Below, one piece after another: positions 37,101-43,019 of a stretch of 64,000 bases of DNA. Made by a program: the position numbers and the translations under genes. The DNA lies in contig OW799233.1 of NCBI GenBank assembly GCA_941918925.1, positions 176,917,235 to 176,981,234 on the forward strand, in the 5' to 3' direction. Position 1 is the first letter of the stretch; every line of letters starts with the position of its first letter. Below the pieces are notes generated by a model, which saw nothing but the letters and a program-made list of their open reading frames with translations, had not been told where the DNA came from and did not search any database. This DNA comes from Phyto melanocephala. Its lineage: Eukaryota; Arthropoda; Insecta; Diptera; Rhinophoridae.

Positions 37101-40100
37101 TGGTGTATTATATTTTACTAATCAAGCCCTTTCTTTTAATACCCACATTGTAAATTTTAGGAAAAGCACCGAAGCATTAGCAGTTTTGTGCTTAAATCTC
37201 AGTTAGTTTTTAACCGATTTGTCAGTTTTCTTAGCAACTGTTTTTGAGTCTAAGGATTGTATTTTGGGGTCTTTAGCTTGTCCACAAATTATATAAGAGG
37301 TTTAGTATCTTAATAAATAAATAAATATATATTTTTATAAATTATTTTTGCCTATAACTTTGCTTATTAGTGACTGATTTGTGCAAAATTTTTTACGAAT
37401 ATCCCTAGAGGCATGTAACAAATGTGTTGATAGATTAACCTTGGGCTAAGAAGATGTTGTTTTGTTTTATGGTTAAAATATGAGAAAAATATCGTGTTTG
37501 TTTGCTCATATCTTCAAAATTGGGAAATTGTGTTGGATTTCAATAGCGATTTATTCCCGGATATTTGCAAAAGATTGATATCACATACAGATCTGTGAAA
37601 CATGTGGGGCTTCAGTTGATTTCAACCAATACACAGTAAAGTCAGACATAACTCAATCGACTTACCTATTCAGAAGCTTTCTGGAAATATATACTTTATA
37701 GAGTCGGAAATTAATAGCAGACACAAAAGGAATGACAAAAAAAAAAGATATCCATGGCACCACAGGTGAAGGGTATAATCTACAATATTTTTATAAATTC
37801 GCTGCTTAACTCCCAATTAAAAAAAAAAAAAAAATATTAAAAAAATTCCTCATCGAAATAAAATTTTTCGAAAAGTTCACGTTGAATATTTTATTTTAAT
37901 TATCGAAAAACTTTTCCAATGATATTAAATATTCTTTGTCCATTTACAATATAATAATACTTCTATTGTAATAAATTTTCTATTTCAAGAAAATTTTTAT
38001 TTAAATTTTTTAATATTGTTTGATGCCCAGAATCCATGATTAAAAGCTTCTTCCCAAATACCCATAATAGTGTTGCTTAATGTTTTAATCAACACATAAA
38101 CACTTTATGCATATATTGATAGGCATATACATACATGAATACACAGCCATACGCTTGCGAACATCCATAAAAGATTTTAATATAGACCGACTTTTTGTGT
38201 ATAACATCTTTTGGCATGTGTTTGTATGAATAAATTGTAATGTATGCATGTACAAATGTACATACAAATATATATGCTTTTGTATGTACATGTATGTTTT
38301 TGTGCCTGTAAATGTGCGTAAAATGCTTTTAAGTTCACTTAATGTGTTAATAAGGTGGTAAATTTCCTTTTCATTATTCATCGCAATTTTCATCATGATG
38401 CCAGAAAATTGTATCTCCACAGTGTAAATGAAAACATAATGAAATCGACGTAAGATATAGGTGGCCGAAAAAGTTCTCCTCCCACTCAAATTTAAAAATA
38501 AATTTTAATGGAATTTATGCGACACAGACAGTACCATGCAATTTAAAAACAGCGAATCCAGATCAGGTTAAACTTTTGCAGTTTTTAAAACCATTTACAA
38601 ATTATATTAGTTACAAATACCAAATGTACAATGTAAACTTGTAAATTGATTACAATATTATAACAGACAAACGAAAGGGTATACTTTAAGTTGGATGCGG
38701 GATTACTATACACTACCATAGAAGAAACAACGAATGCTGATGAAATGTGTAATGGCTGTTAAAGTTTAATTAGAGTTAACGAAGTGACAAATAGAGAAAA
38801 CATGGGGATTGAGCTATTTCTTCAAGAGTGAGTCAGTTTTCTTGCTACTAAATAGAGTTTATAGTTACAGGCAAAGGTAACTCAAAGCTTTACTGCACTA
38901 TTTAATATATAATTTTTAACTAATAAAAGTGAACGTCTCACAATTATTATTTATTAAGTAATAAAAATAAAATCACTTCAGCTATTAATTTTTATAATAT
39001 CAGCACATGTTGGCACTTTTTTTCTACTAAATAACACGGTGCTGTGTGTGTGCAAACATATGTTTGTAGTAAACATATACATGTGGGTATGTTTAAGCAT
39101 AAAAAAACTCATTTCTTCTTAATTGAACAAATGGAGTAGAAGAAATTTCCCTTATTTTGATTTTAATTGCCTTTTTGGAATCTTTAATGACATTATTATA
39201 AGTTATTAATTGTAACATTGTAGACTTTATATACAAACACACATGTTAACCAACACGCACATATATTGCCTAAAGCAATACATACTAATACATTATATTA
39301 TTTATATATAAAACTGATGTTTAGCGTTAAAGTATTTCAGCACGCATTATTAGATGTAAATGTTTATGAACACAAAATAAAATAATTTAAAATTTAAACA
39401 AAAACATCACTACATACCTGTTCATAACTACTATATGACTTCTTGAAGATGTTGCCATTGTACGCATTAATTTCAAGCCCTCACGCAAACAAATGGTCGT
39501 GGCATATACATTTAAATCGTACAATTCCTTTAGTTCTTTCGAGTTCGATTCTAAAATATTTAATAAAAAACATTTGTGGCAAAAAGTAAAAACGTGGCAT
39601 GAAATTTATTAATTTAGGCCTTTATTTCACTATTTATCACACTTACCAGATAAAAAGTTAGCTTTAACAATGCCAGCATTACAAATCAATATATTAATTG
39701 TTCCATAGGTGGTGCGTATCCATTCAAAGGATTTTAAAATACTTTCTTCATTGTTTAAATCACAACAGTGGGAATAGATTTTACCATCGCCTACAACGTG
39801 GTCGTTTAGTTCCTTGAATAAATATTGTAATTTGTTTTATTGTAGAATTTTTTTTAGAATAATTAAAGACCAATGTTTTCTTATGTTATTCCAAATCAAA
39901 TTGTTTTGTTAATGAAAAATAAATCGGTCCTTTAGTTTTGCTATTACTTTTCAAAAACATGTTTAATGTAGGTAATCATTGAATTAGAAAAGTTTATAGG
40001 ACAGGGCGTAGATTTGCAAAATATCGAGTCATTATCTTCTTCTTATCTCAAACTTTTATCGAAAAAAAGTAACAAGGAACTTAACACTATCGAAATACTT

Positions 40101-42914
40101 ATTAAGCCTCTAACGAGTATTTGTTAAAAATGGGTTTTGTATGTGTTACACCAACAAATCATTTTGTTTTTTTCATTAATAAAATATATATGATAATTAA
40201 AATATATGATGGCTGCCAATACAAAATGGCGTAGAATAAATTTATATATCGGTCAAATCTGGTAATTAAAATATACTTAAACCCTCTTAATTATGTCATA
40301 AAACGAAGGTGCTTGACGACTGGAATACATAAAATTATGAAAAAGTCAAAATCCAAGATGGCGTCCGAAGTAAAAGGCCGGATATAAGGATACAATTATA
40401 GTAATAACATCTTCGGCCCCTTAAACCCCCACAATTTTGGTATCAAGTAAAAGTTATTGACCAGCAGAATACAGTTAACTCTTATAAAGCTGCCAACGCT
40501 AAAAAGTCGAAGAACGATGCTAAATGTCACGTTTGTTCTCAACTTAATAAAGAGAAATGTATGCTCTGATTTCTTGATTTCCAATATCTCTTTTAATGTA
40601 CCATCTCGTTCTACACGTTATTTTTATCCACTATCTGTCAAAGTTTTCAGAATAAATTATGCCAACTATAATCCGTTTTTAAGAATTTGTACTAAATTTA
40701 ATAAATTTTATCAATATGTTGATTTTTCTTTTAATGTTAATATTGTGAAGTCTAAAATAATTTTTATCTTGAATAACTGAAAGTATGTAACTATTTGTAC
40801 TGTCTAAAGTCTGTAAGGATCTTGAATCCATATACCTAAATAAATAAATAAATATAAAATAATAAAATTCAAGACGGCGCACGGTGTTCGATTCTTTAAT
40901 CTGGCTGGCCAAAAACCCAAAAATGAGTTATAAAAAGGAACAAATTGGACCACAATATTTAAATAAGAACATACCAACTAAGATATCTCTCATGATTTTT
41001 TGCTGGAATTTAAAAATGTACGACTATAACGGTACTACGAACATCATGTAAAATGAAGAAAAAAAATTTTGTTTATTTCGCTTGAAAAATTGCTTATGCT
41101 TATGCAATTTAGTTTATTAGTTCTTTTTTTACTGAGACTGGTATTATCATTAGAGTAAACGCGGTGTATTTTTCAGTTATCAGAATAAAGGACGTAGTTT
41201 TTATTAGCAATTATATCAGGAAGGTTGTAAGTAACATTTTTTAAAACGAAAATAAAACTTTGTAGACAAATATTTTTTTCTTCTATATACTTCCATTATC
41301 TTATTACTTGTTTAGTAAAATTTGGACTTTGGACTAATAGAAAATAAAAAAATTTTTTACCCGAAAGTGCCCATGCCGAACAAAATTTTTCAAAAACGAC
41401 ATGGAGTCTTCTACAATTTATCGGAAAGATCTTTTTCAAATATGGTTATCCACTGTCAGTGGGCAGAGTAATTAATATTAATGCAATAGTTTTAAGTAAT
41501 ATGCTTCCAGTCCCCATTCAAGAAATTTGCGTTATATGCCTCTAATATCCAAAGATACCTTCAAAAAAGAAATTCTTTAAAAATCTCGTATTTTCACAAA
41601 AGAAAAGTGGGCGTGTCTGTAGGTGGATTTATCAATTTTTTTGCAGTTTTAAATAGAGAATTTAAAGTTTTTGTGCCAAAAATCAACTTTCTACACGTTT
41701 TATTACAAAAGTTATTAATTTTGGCCAGCTAGATTCAAGAATCGAACACTGTGCGGCGACTTAAACACAATGGAGGATAATTTTTGTTCAACAACTAAAA
41801 ATTAAAAAATTAAAAATTAAAAATAGCGTCGGAAATAATAAAGCAAAATGGTGCATAAAATTAAAACTGAAATCTAAGCTAAGTTAGGGTCAAGAGCATT
41901 ATAAGATTCGGCAAGCCCAAACACAGTATTTTAATTGTTTTCGTTAATTTAATTTTTAATTTTTGTTAACAATGTTTAATTCACTGTGTAGAAATAAAAT
42001 TACAAAATTTTTGGAATTGTCACAGCATTGTTGTGATTAACAACAATGCCAGTGATACCCATCACTTTATTGTAATCCATTATTATTTTCTTTTGATTTA
42101 TACTCTTTTTCATTTGTACACAGAGAAAACAGTATCGGTTGTGAGTACTGCAATTGTTGCCAATCGCATAGTTTAGTTGTTTACGGTTATATCTACAGAA
42201 TTTCGTTTCGGAATATAAATATGTAGTCAGCACTAATAAATTATGATTCTTGCAATAGAAATTTTATAATCACAAATTAAAAGTTCGATTGCAGCAACTG
42301 AACCATTCGATTGGCAATGAATGTGATTTTCTATTTTCTGGCTGTAGTAATGCATTTAAAAAAATACAGTTTTTAAATTTTAATAAAAAATGTTTCACTA
42401 TTTTTATTTTCTAAATATTTCCGAAAGTGTTGGAGATATTATTATTACAAACTTATATTTTACACAAGATTAAACTTAAGAAGAATATTTGGGTATTATT
42501 TAATGGAGAATAAATCAGCTTTACCAAGACCTAAAATATCCAGATGATATTCTCCTGCTAGTCATAACAAAGGGAAACATGAAAAAACGTATAAATTAAA
42601 TATTTAACTATCCAAGGATTGTGTTTTTAAGAATTTAAAAACTTTATTCACAAATTTTAAAAAATCCTAAATTTGCAGTTCTTGTCATTTTACTCATAAC
42701 TCCACTTTTGTTTGTGTTCAACATTTTATGTTCATATGTATGTATGTATGTGCAATTAACTTCCATGTTTTTAACTTACATCAATCAACGTTGTACGTCT
42801 TGCTAAACCAATAACAATTACACCAGCATTCGCTAATTTTATTGCAATTTGAGCTCCAATACCACTTGATGCTCCCGTTATAACAGCCACTTTTGTTTTC
42901 CAATATTTAGACAT
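6506..42914 (-). CDS. Short-chain dehydrogenase/reductase, SDR11 / insect farnesol dehydrogenase-like, 5 exons over 36 kb
   Basis: Exons (minus): 42780-42914, 39647-39812, 39418-39550, 14302-14437, 6506-6694. Joined they make 759 nt = 252 codons plus stop, every junction in phase with GT/AG. Classical SDR motifs are all present: TGASSGIG (13-20) for the cofactor; RR at 39-40 after the second strand, which suggests NADP(H); CD at 62-63; NAG at 90-92; N114; S145; YPATK giving Y162 and K166; and NPGLVDT at 193-199. Length and C-terminus fit the family norm of about 250. The family reduces or oxidises alcohols such as farnesol in insects; the substrate here is not known. No signal peptide or membrane segment, so probably cytosolic. 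Introns are 2967, 96, 24980 and 7607 bp; the two longest are full of transposons. An in-frame ATG 78 bases upstream (42990-42992) would add 26 unlike-family residues, so I prefer the ATG at 42914. Confidence 0.93.
7632..7652. mobile_element. One-ended fragment of the 'CTGCCTGTT' foldback MITE
   Basis: ATAAACAGGCAG followed by TAA is the same terminus and flanking trinucleotide as at 47849-47852. The other arm is missing. Confidence 0.35.
7717..8502 (+). mobile_element. DINE-1/INE-1 (mini-me)-like element, copy A
   Basis: Starts TATACCCTTCACACAGTGAA and folds back to AAGGGTATATATAGG. It continues with the conserved CCGACCCCATAAAGTATAT block and a (GTCY)n stretch near 7846-7870, then a long T-rich tract (8110-8330), and ends GATTCGGCACGGCCGAATAT ... 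CTTACTTGTTT. This architecture is that of dipteran INE-1/DINE-1-type non-autonomous Helitron-like repeats. The open frame in it is not a gene. Close relatives are at 23621-24396 and 45176-45821. Confidence 0.75.
9110..9200. repeat. GAT/GAC-rich imperfect trinucleotide stretch
   Basis: Runs of GATGATGATGACGACG-type triplets in SDR intron 4. No splice-compatible exon was found in it. Confidence 0.4.
9923..10058. mobile_element. Foldback MITE with 'CAATTCTCGTTCTATGAAAC' arms
   Basis: The left arm ATCAATTCTCGTTCT...GAAATGAAAAG is answered by the inverted arm CTTTTTCATTTCAC...AGAACGAGAATTGAG. The loop is about 60 bp. Only one copy seen in the window. Confidence 0.55.
10866..11667 (+). mobile_element. 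Degenerate DINE-like element, copy H (long subtype)
   Basis: Internal blocks such as ATCTCAGTTAGTTTCAAACC and the end GATTCGACACAGCCAAATAT ... CTCTTGTTTG match the long DINE-like copies at 35761-37777. The 5' terminus is not recognisable. Heavily mutated, so an old insertion. Confidence 0.5.
12251..12470. mobile_element. MITE, 'GGCCACAAGTAGA' family, copy 3
   Basis: Starts CATATCGTTGGCCACAAGTA and ends with the inverted CCTTTCTACTTATGATTAT. Same internal blocks as the two Sar1-intron copies. Confidence 0.65.
12748..13060. mobile_element. PIF/Harbinger-type MITE with 'AGGCCATGACTGACTAT' ends
   Basis: Perfect 17-bp terminal inverted repeat AGGCCATGACTGACTAT, with weaker symmetry continuing inward (GTCGTTCGATATGTCAAA against TTTGACATAATCGCACGAC). 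Flanked by the 3-bp direct repeat TTA (12745-12747, 13061-13063), the TWA duplication typical of PIF/Harbinger. 313 bp, no transposase. The internal 66-residue frame is incidental. Confidence 0.75.
13400..14153 (+). mobile_element. Decayed mariner element with TA duplication, interrupted by a second repeat
   Basis: Ends AAGGGTGGTTAAATTT and AAATTTAACCACCCTT form the TIRs, flanked by TA. The left part still reads MKRYTIEQCVEVIQAD then, in a shifted frame, ENGRSNQNAFRALRTSFGQH, the N-terminal helix-turn-helix of mariner transposases. The right part reads a diverged ENIAVFRDNVAKEQST-like segment. Most of the catalytic domain is gone. The same family is at 58289-59173. Confidence 0.75.
13668..13953 (+). 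repeat. Arthropod interspersed repeat 'CTAGCTTGTGCCCGCGACTT' nested in a mariner
   Basis: Begins ACTAGCTTGTGCCCGCGACT, contains AAAAGTAGCCTATGTGTTAA, then TTTCATTTAGTTCCGTTCAG, and ends AACAAATATCCAAACATACA ... TTATATTAATAGGA. This head and tail occur in a repeat common in Lepidoptera and Diptera; I am not certain of its class. It sits between the two halves of the mariner, so it came in later. Confidence 0.6.
14302..14437 (-). CDS. SDR gene exon 4
   Basis: Encodes I146 to T190, with the first base completing the S145 codon: ILGHRIPDVPVPLFSVYPAT and on through KHAITGLCQTVRQEI. It holds the catalytic tyrosine and lysine (YPATK). Donor GTGAG at 14297-14301, acceptor TAG at 14438-14440. Confidence 0.93.
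14980..15023 (-). ncRNA. Hammerhead-ribozyme-like hairpin of the Penelope element, left arm
   Basis: On the minus strand CTGAAGA is followed by one A, stem GCTACC / GGTAGC around a CAATGT loop, and then GAAA. This fits the CUGANGA-stem II-GAAA core of hammerhead motifs reported from Penelope-like elements, apart from the extra base. Stems I and III are not obvious, so self-cleavage is not claimed. Confidence 0.5.
15404..17920 (-). CDS. Penelope-like reverse transcriptase with GIY-YIG endonuclease
   Basis: An uninterrupted 838-codon frame, the size expected for Penelope (about 840). Order: N-terminal region rich in basic and coiled segments; RT finger motif YGVPKIHK; motif A aspartate at about 428 in LISLDVVSLFPS; motif B QKGLPMGSPASP; motif C YVDD at about 526-529; then PYLDT and the WYQKPTSSG block typical of Penelope; a linker; and a C-terminal GIY-YIG domain with IPC, CDKVYVGTT (about 737-745) and the following R and H. 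The element copies itself by target-primed reverse transcription using this endonuclease. The first 13 residues (MLYILWAINQKTK) come from the inverted arm, so the genuine start is probably the next methionine (MNCSN, 17879-17881). No frameshift or stop seen. Confidence 0.93.
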   Translation of the reverse strand: MLYILWAINQKTKMNCSNHYYNFKSNQEFRRSVNRYKTIRDKIVKIKAAITFLIRCRNTGIIPKFIKNSTKNIFNLFEENPIPKIQGSVSKQIQFLQNKILNLAIRQKHELLKQVSKELELITNNLRCFLERDAFNNFIVHQDRLAKIFSMQIKEVHKRKFVCLIDLHKKDLGIRQNRKWFVNKSDVDIPTDVQWVLSLGKKHALPVKRDNFPIINVIADGEDFIQTLTEKEEQEIARNKFTGIIDNHLNRERLTNTDKFLLDKVNRTDKFLKGNKDLLVLNADKGNTTVAMNRCDYNLRMNDIVGDITTYRLLDKDPTTKLQTMNNSLVEDLFKLKIITSSEKNKLKTNVSTAPRLYGVPKIHKEQFPLRPICSFVNSPSYELCRYITNILKKLTENSKYNVKNSLQFREKIRNLKIQDSEKLISLDVVSLFPSIPIDVALDIINEKWELIEEYTMIDKNLFLRILKFCIIDNRYFRYNNRIYIQQKGLPMGSPASPIIADIVMEKLLDCCIGKLDMEPKIITKYVDDLFLIVPNQIVDDLLTTFNSFHDNIKFTIEKECNSKIPYLDTLVIRKGEQLLMDWYQKPTSSGRIINYYSKHPKRIIINTARNLIERILKISDKVFHRKNIENIKNILIDNNYPTQLICRLISQFKKQDNLDARTIIEPKIHKSATYVPLLSERLEKSQIYDSRKYTMAHKMYNTLGRLFSKTKDRIDKFDRSNLVYKIPCSGNNNETCDKVYVGTTKNKLKTRLAGHKSDQKNRNTTTAQKTALSLHCTNSNHYPDFENTTVLNTENNYRRRYILEMLQIIKVPYTQRINYKTDTANVAQNYRLLVNKV
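17897..18332 (+). pseudogene. Inverted partial copy of the Penelope endonuclease domain
   Basis: Opens at MAHKMYNTLGRLF and encodes the last 143 or so residues of the element's protein in the opposite direction, ending at the same stop. It lacks the RT and is part of the inverted arm, so it is not expected to act alone. An ATG 29 bases upstream adds residues of junction sequence. Confidence 0.85.
18711..18752 (+). ncRNA. Hammerhead-ribozyme-like hairpin, right arm
   Basis: The same hairpin as in the left arm, on the other strand, so both outer ends of the element carry it in outward-reading position. Confidence 0.5.
19294..19575. mobile_element. Foldback MITE with 'ACATATCGA...TGTGCGCGAAA' arms
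   Basis: Left arm ACATATCGACTCCTGTGCGC and AAA; right arm TTTTCGCGCACAGGGATCGA and TATGT. GTTACAAAAACA is answered by TAACAAACGAT further in. About 280 bp, no ORF. Confidence 0.55.
20075..20392. mobile_element. PIF/Harbinger-type MITE, 'GCATGTTTTTTACATCTGA' family, copy 1
   Basis: TIRs AGGAGCTAATGCACGGCATG and its inverted counterpart ending CATGCCGTGTATTATAGCCT, continuing through TTTTTTACATCTGAC. Flanked by the trinucleotide TAA on both sides (20072-20074, 20393-20395). 318 bp. A second copy in the other orientation is at 51455-51773. Confidence 0.8.
20540..21105 (-). pseudogene. Helitron Rep/helicase C-terminal fragment
   Basis: Reads LNEQIQLKLSGKKFKYKSID, then DEEQAVNYPTEFLNSFQPPE and LKVGSPVILIRNLNAPKLCN with GTRL. 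After a frameshift it continues IEATIIGGRFKGEDVLIPLI, LRFAFAITINKAQS (helicase motif V, the following residues broken) and SQLYVACSRVGTPKNLYVL (motif VI). These are the last motifs of the PIF1-like helicase carried by Helitrons. The Rep endonuclease and first helicase motifs are absent. At least two frame breaks and a stop make it dead. Confidence 0.85.
22200..22560 (+). pseudogene. Mariner transposase C-terminal remnant
   Basis: Contains EVYFKQDSTTSHVSNDTIAL, a worn form of the FQQDGATCHT block with the second catalytic Asp, then LSGNFPYRV, and in another frame MNDKVYGSQSIQDFTDRTRE, equal to the region after the third catalytic Asp. Frame breaks in between. No TIRs found. Confidence 0.65.
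23621..24396 (-). mobile_element. DINE-1/INE-1-like element, copy B
   Basis: Inverted relative to copies A and C: AACAAGTAAAAGCGCTATAT and TTCGGCCGTGCCGAATC at the left, TATACCCTTTTTCACTGTGT with GAAGGGTATA at the right. The internal A-rich tract (23716-23960) matches the T-rich tract of copy A. The GACGGACA units near 24226-24260 are expanded to about four. The 107-residue open frame is not a gene. Confidence 0.75.
25088..25142. repeat. (TAA)n microsatellite
   Basis: About 17 uninterrupted AAT units. The asparagine run in the overlapping frame is only its translation. Confidence 0.95.
26017..26352 (-). pseudogene. Broken gene fragment with a C-terminal RGRPAKT-type basic tail
   Basis: Frame 1 reads MSFTNLELLELFTNSDNENA ... 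HEMDVHSKIHFVFLAIKKMA up to YEKS. After a frameshift near 26170 it continues FMKNNPDWLNEVTTFENIEE, then RKRGRPAKTINECSEYTRKC and a stop. The ending resembles a 'KRGRP..SF.E.S..TKRRK' tail I associate with repeat-encoded proteins in arthropods; I cannot name the family. The break and solitary location in an intron argue for a dead mobile-element copy and not a host exon. Confidence 0.5.
26711..26750 (+). ncRNA. Hammerhead-like hairpin, relic of a second Penelope-like type
   Basis: CTGAAGA, one T, stem GCTGG / CCAGC around an AAAATA loop, then GAAACGTCGG. Same layout as the hairpins of the intact element, but different stem sequence, so from another family. Only this end is recognisable. Confidence 0.45.
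27883..27982. repeat. Small imperfect palindrome
   Basis: GTCGTATTGTCATAACA at the left and GACATTATGACAATACGA at the right form arms around an AT-rich loop. No second copy seen. Confidence 0.4.
29408..29524. mobile_element. Foldback MITE, 'GGGCCGTATTCAT' family, well preserved
   Basis: An almost perfect 117-bp palindrome: GGGCCGTATTCATAAAAAAT at one end, its inverse at the other, with AGGCTTATTTGACA answered by TGTCAAATAAGCCT nearer the centre. Flanked by CTA on both sides (29405-29407, 29525-29527). Confidence 0.8.
29577..29841. mobile_element. MITE, 'ACACA(A/G)AGAAAACAGTATCG' family, copy 1
   Basis: Shares AAAACAGTATCG, CCAATCGCATAGTTTAGTT, TACAGAATTTCGTTT and CATTCGATTGGC in the same order with 42116-42350. 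CCAATCG / CGATTGG gives internal inverted symmetry, and ends of the type ACACAGAGAAAA / TTTTCTGGGTGT are inverted. It has an extra repeat of GTACGTACAGTACAG. Confidence 0.65.
30675..31335 (+). mobile_element. 5'-truncated non-LTR retrotransposon with CCTAA-type tail, copy 1
   Basis: Inserted in the mariner with a 12-bp target duplication TACTTTTTCGTT (30663-30674, 31336-31347). The mariner continues on each side. The tail is CTAACCTAACC instead of poly-A. The frame 30685-31182 (165 residues, open to its natural stop) includes WQSTDVGKVTKTLW, LSRPTLRKLTSKITDHTELR and CSACEEEDETLVHYLCHCPA, the Cys/His motif at the end of R1/LOA/I-type elements. RT and endonuclease lie in the lost 5' part. Confidence 0.88.
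30685..31182 (+). pseudogene. C-terminal end of a non-LTR retrotransposon ORF2
   Basis: 165 codons, no internal stop. The segment after the RNase H region: a basic helix-rich part, then THLARMRLSEETTCSACEEE and HYLCHCPAFGHIRRENF (CxxC, H, C spacing as in I/R1/LOA elements), ending EGTGFLD. The first methionine is fortuitous because the element is truncated. Not a host gene. Confidence 0.8.
32357..32729. mobile_element. Mariner-type MITE with 'GGGTGTACTAAAATTAACGC' ends
   Basis: Left terminus GGGTGTACTAAAATTAACGC, right terminus (inverted) GGGTATGCCAAAATTAATAC, both next to TA. 373 bp. The interior retains no readable transposase. Confidence 0.65.
32950..33333 (+). mobile_element. 5'-truncated non-LTR retrotransposon with CCTAA tail, copy 2
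   Basis: Same family as 30675-31335: CTAAGTAGACCTACACTTAG aligns with the coding part. An internal deletion joins TCATTGTCC to TTGGAATACCTGG, removing about 60 bases. The 3' tail is five CCTAA/AACCT units. Flanked by TAATCATCA on both sides (32941-32949, 33334-33342). No intact frame. Confidence 0.88.
35761..36783 (+). mobile_element. DINE-like element, long subtype, copy D
   Basis: Starts TATACCCTTCACCTGTGGTG and ends GGTTCGGCATGGCCGAATAT, CTCTTACTTG. Between them: the CCGACCCCATAAAGTATAT block, GTCC/GTCT units, and internal AAATGGC/TGGCGTC-type repeats separated by GGTATCAAATGAAAG. The 94-residue frame at the left is not a gene. Confidence 0.75.
36784..37777 (-). mobile_element. DINE-like element, long subtype, copy E, head-to-head with copy D
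   Basis: The mirror of copy D: TGACCCATATATTCGCCATT, ATCTCAGTTAGTTTTTAACC, and the terminal ATGGCACCACAGGTGAAGGG TATAA at 37757-37777. Its inner terminus is lost, so it abuts copy D directly and the pair forms a 2-kb inverted structure. Confidence 0.65.
39418..39550 (-). CDS. SDR gene exon 3
   Basis: Encodes the end of E101 through N144 plus two bases of S145: SNSKELKELYDLNVYATTIC, then LREGLKLMRT and SHIVVMN. N114 is the fourth catalytic residue. Donor GTATG at 39413-39417, acceptor TTTTAG at 39551-39556. Confidence 0.93.
39647..39812 (-). CDS. SDR gene exon 2
   Basis: Encodes ELNDHVVGDGKIYSHCCDLN and on to INILICNAGIVKANFLS. CD at 62-63 contacts the adenine and NAG is the central-strand motif. 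Acceptor TTCAAG; using it gives LIDELNDHVV, which lines up with LIEEL in relatives. Donor GTAAG at 39642-39646. The intron between exons 2 and 3 is only 96 bp. Confidence 0.93.
40190..41940 (+). mobile_element. Degenerate DINE-like element, copy F, interrupted
   Basis: AAAATGGCGTAGAATAAATT, CCAAGATGGCGTCCGAAGTA and TATCAAGTAAAAGTTATTGA belong to the long subtype. The copy resumes after an insertion with TTCAAGACGGCGC and ends near GATTCGGCAAGCCCAAACAC, TTTTAATTG. Lies in SDR intron 1 (39813-42779). Confidence 0.55.
40486..40856 (+). mobile_element. 5'-truncated Jockey/CR1-like non-LTR fragment with AAAT tail
   Basis: In the frame 40457-40780 the residues from SRRTMLNVTFVLNLIKRNVC through FNVPSRSTRYFYPLSVKVFR to INYANYNPFLRICTKFNKF are the conserved C-terminal tail of Jockey/CR1-clade RT proteins ('..VPSR.TR....F..P..RTNYG.N.P..R....FN'). 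A TAAATAAATAAATAAATATA tail follows. It splits the DINE-like copy F. Exact ends and duplication not determined. Confidence 0.7.
42116..42350. mobile_element. MITE, 'ACACAGAGAAAACAGTATCG' family, copy 2
   Basis: Begins ACACAGAGAAAACAGTATCG and ends TTTTCTGGCTGTAGTA, an inverted counterpart with mismatches. Colinear with 29577-29841. Lies in SDR intron 1. The 77-residue minus-strand frame across it is incidental. Confidence 0.65.
42780..42914 (-). CDS. SDR gene exon 1 with start codon
   Basis: Encodes MSKYWKTKVAVITGASSGIG and on to IGLARRTTLID: the first strand, the glycine-rich turn and the NADP-type Arg pair. Start context is GTCAATATGTC. The donor is GTAAG at 42775-42779. An in-frame upstream ATG (42990-42992) is open but adds sequence unlike the family. 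A CAGTT initiator-like site lies at about 42982-42988, which would exclude that ATG or make it leaderless; not proven. Confidence 0.93.
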
Positions 42915-43019
42915 ATTGACAAATATAAATGTTTCACTTTTCCGAAAATAGATTGACAATTGTTTAGTTTGACAACTCGTTGAAAACTGCATACATTGCA
43001 GTTGTGGGTGCTGTAATAT

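Larger units (their letters stand above)
14438..39417 (-). other. SDR intron 3 (about 25 kb, transposon-filled)
   Basis: Bounded by GTATG donor (39413-39417) and TTTAG acceptor. It holds the Penelope element, Helitron and mariner remnants, non-LTR insertions, DINE-like copies and MITEs listed separately. Stretches with nothing recognised: 18830-19290, 21100-22190, 22570-23600, 24400-26000, 26780-29400, 33350-35750 and 37780-39400. These are AT-rich and contain simple repeats and short chance frames. Confidence 0.8.

Noticed and set aside
38085..38489. 134-residue minus-strand frame
   Set aside because: Its core translates ACATACAAATATATATGC-type simple sequence (YMYIQKHIYLYVH...), with no domain.
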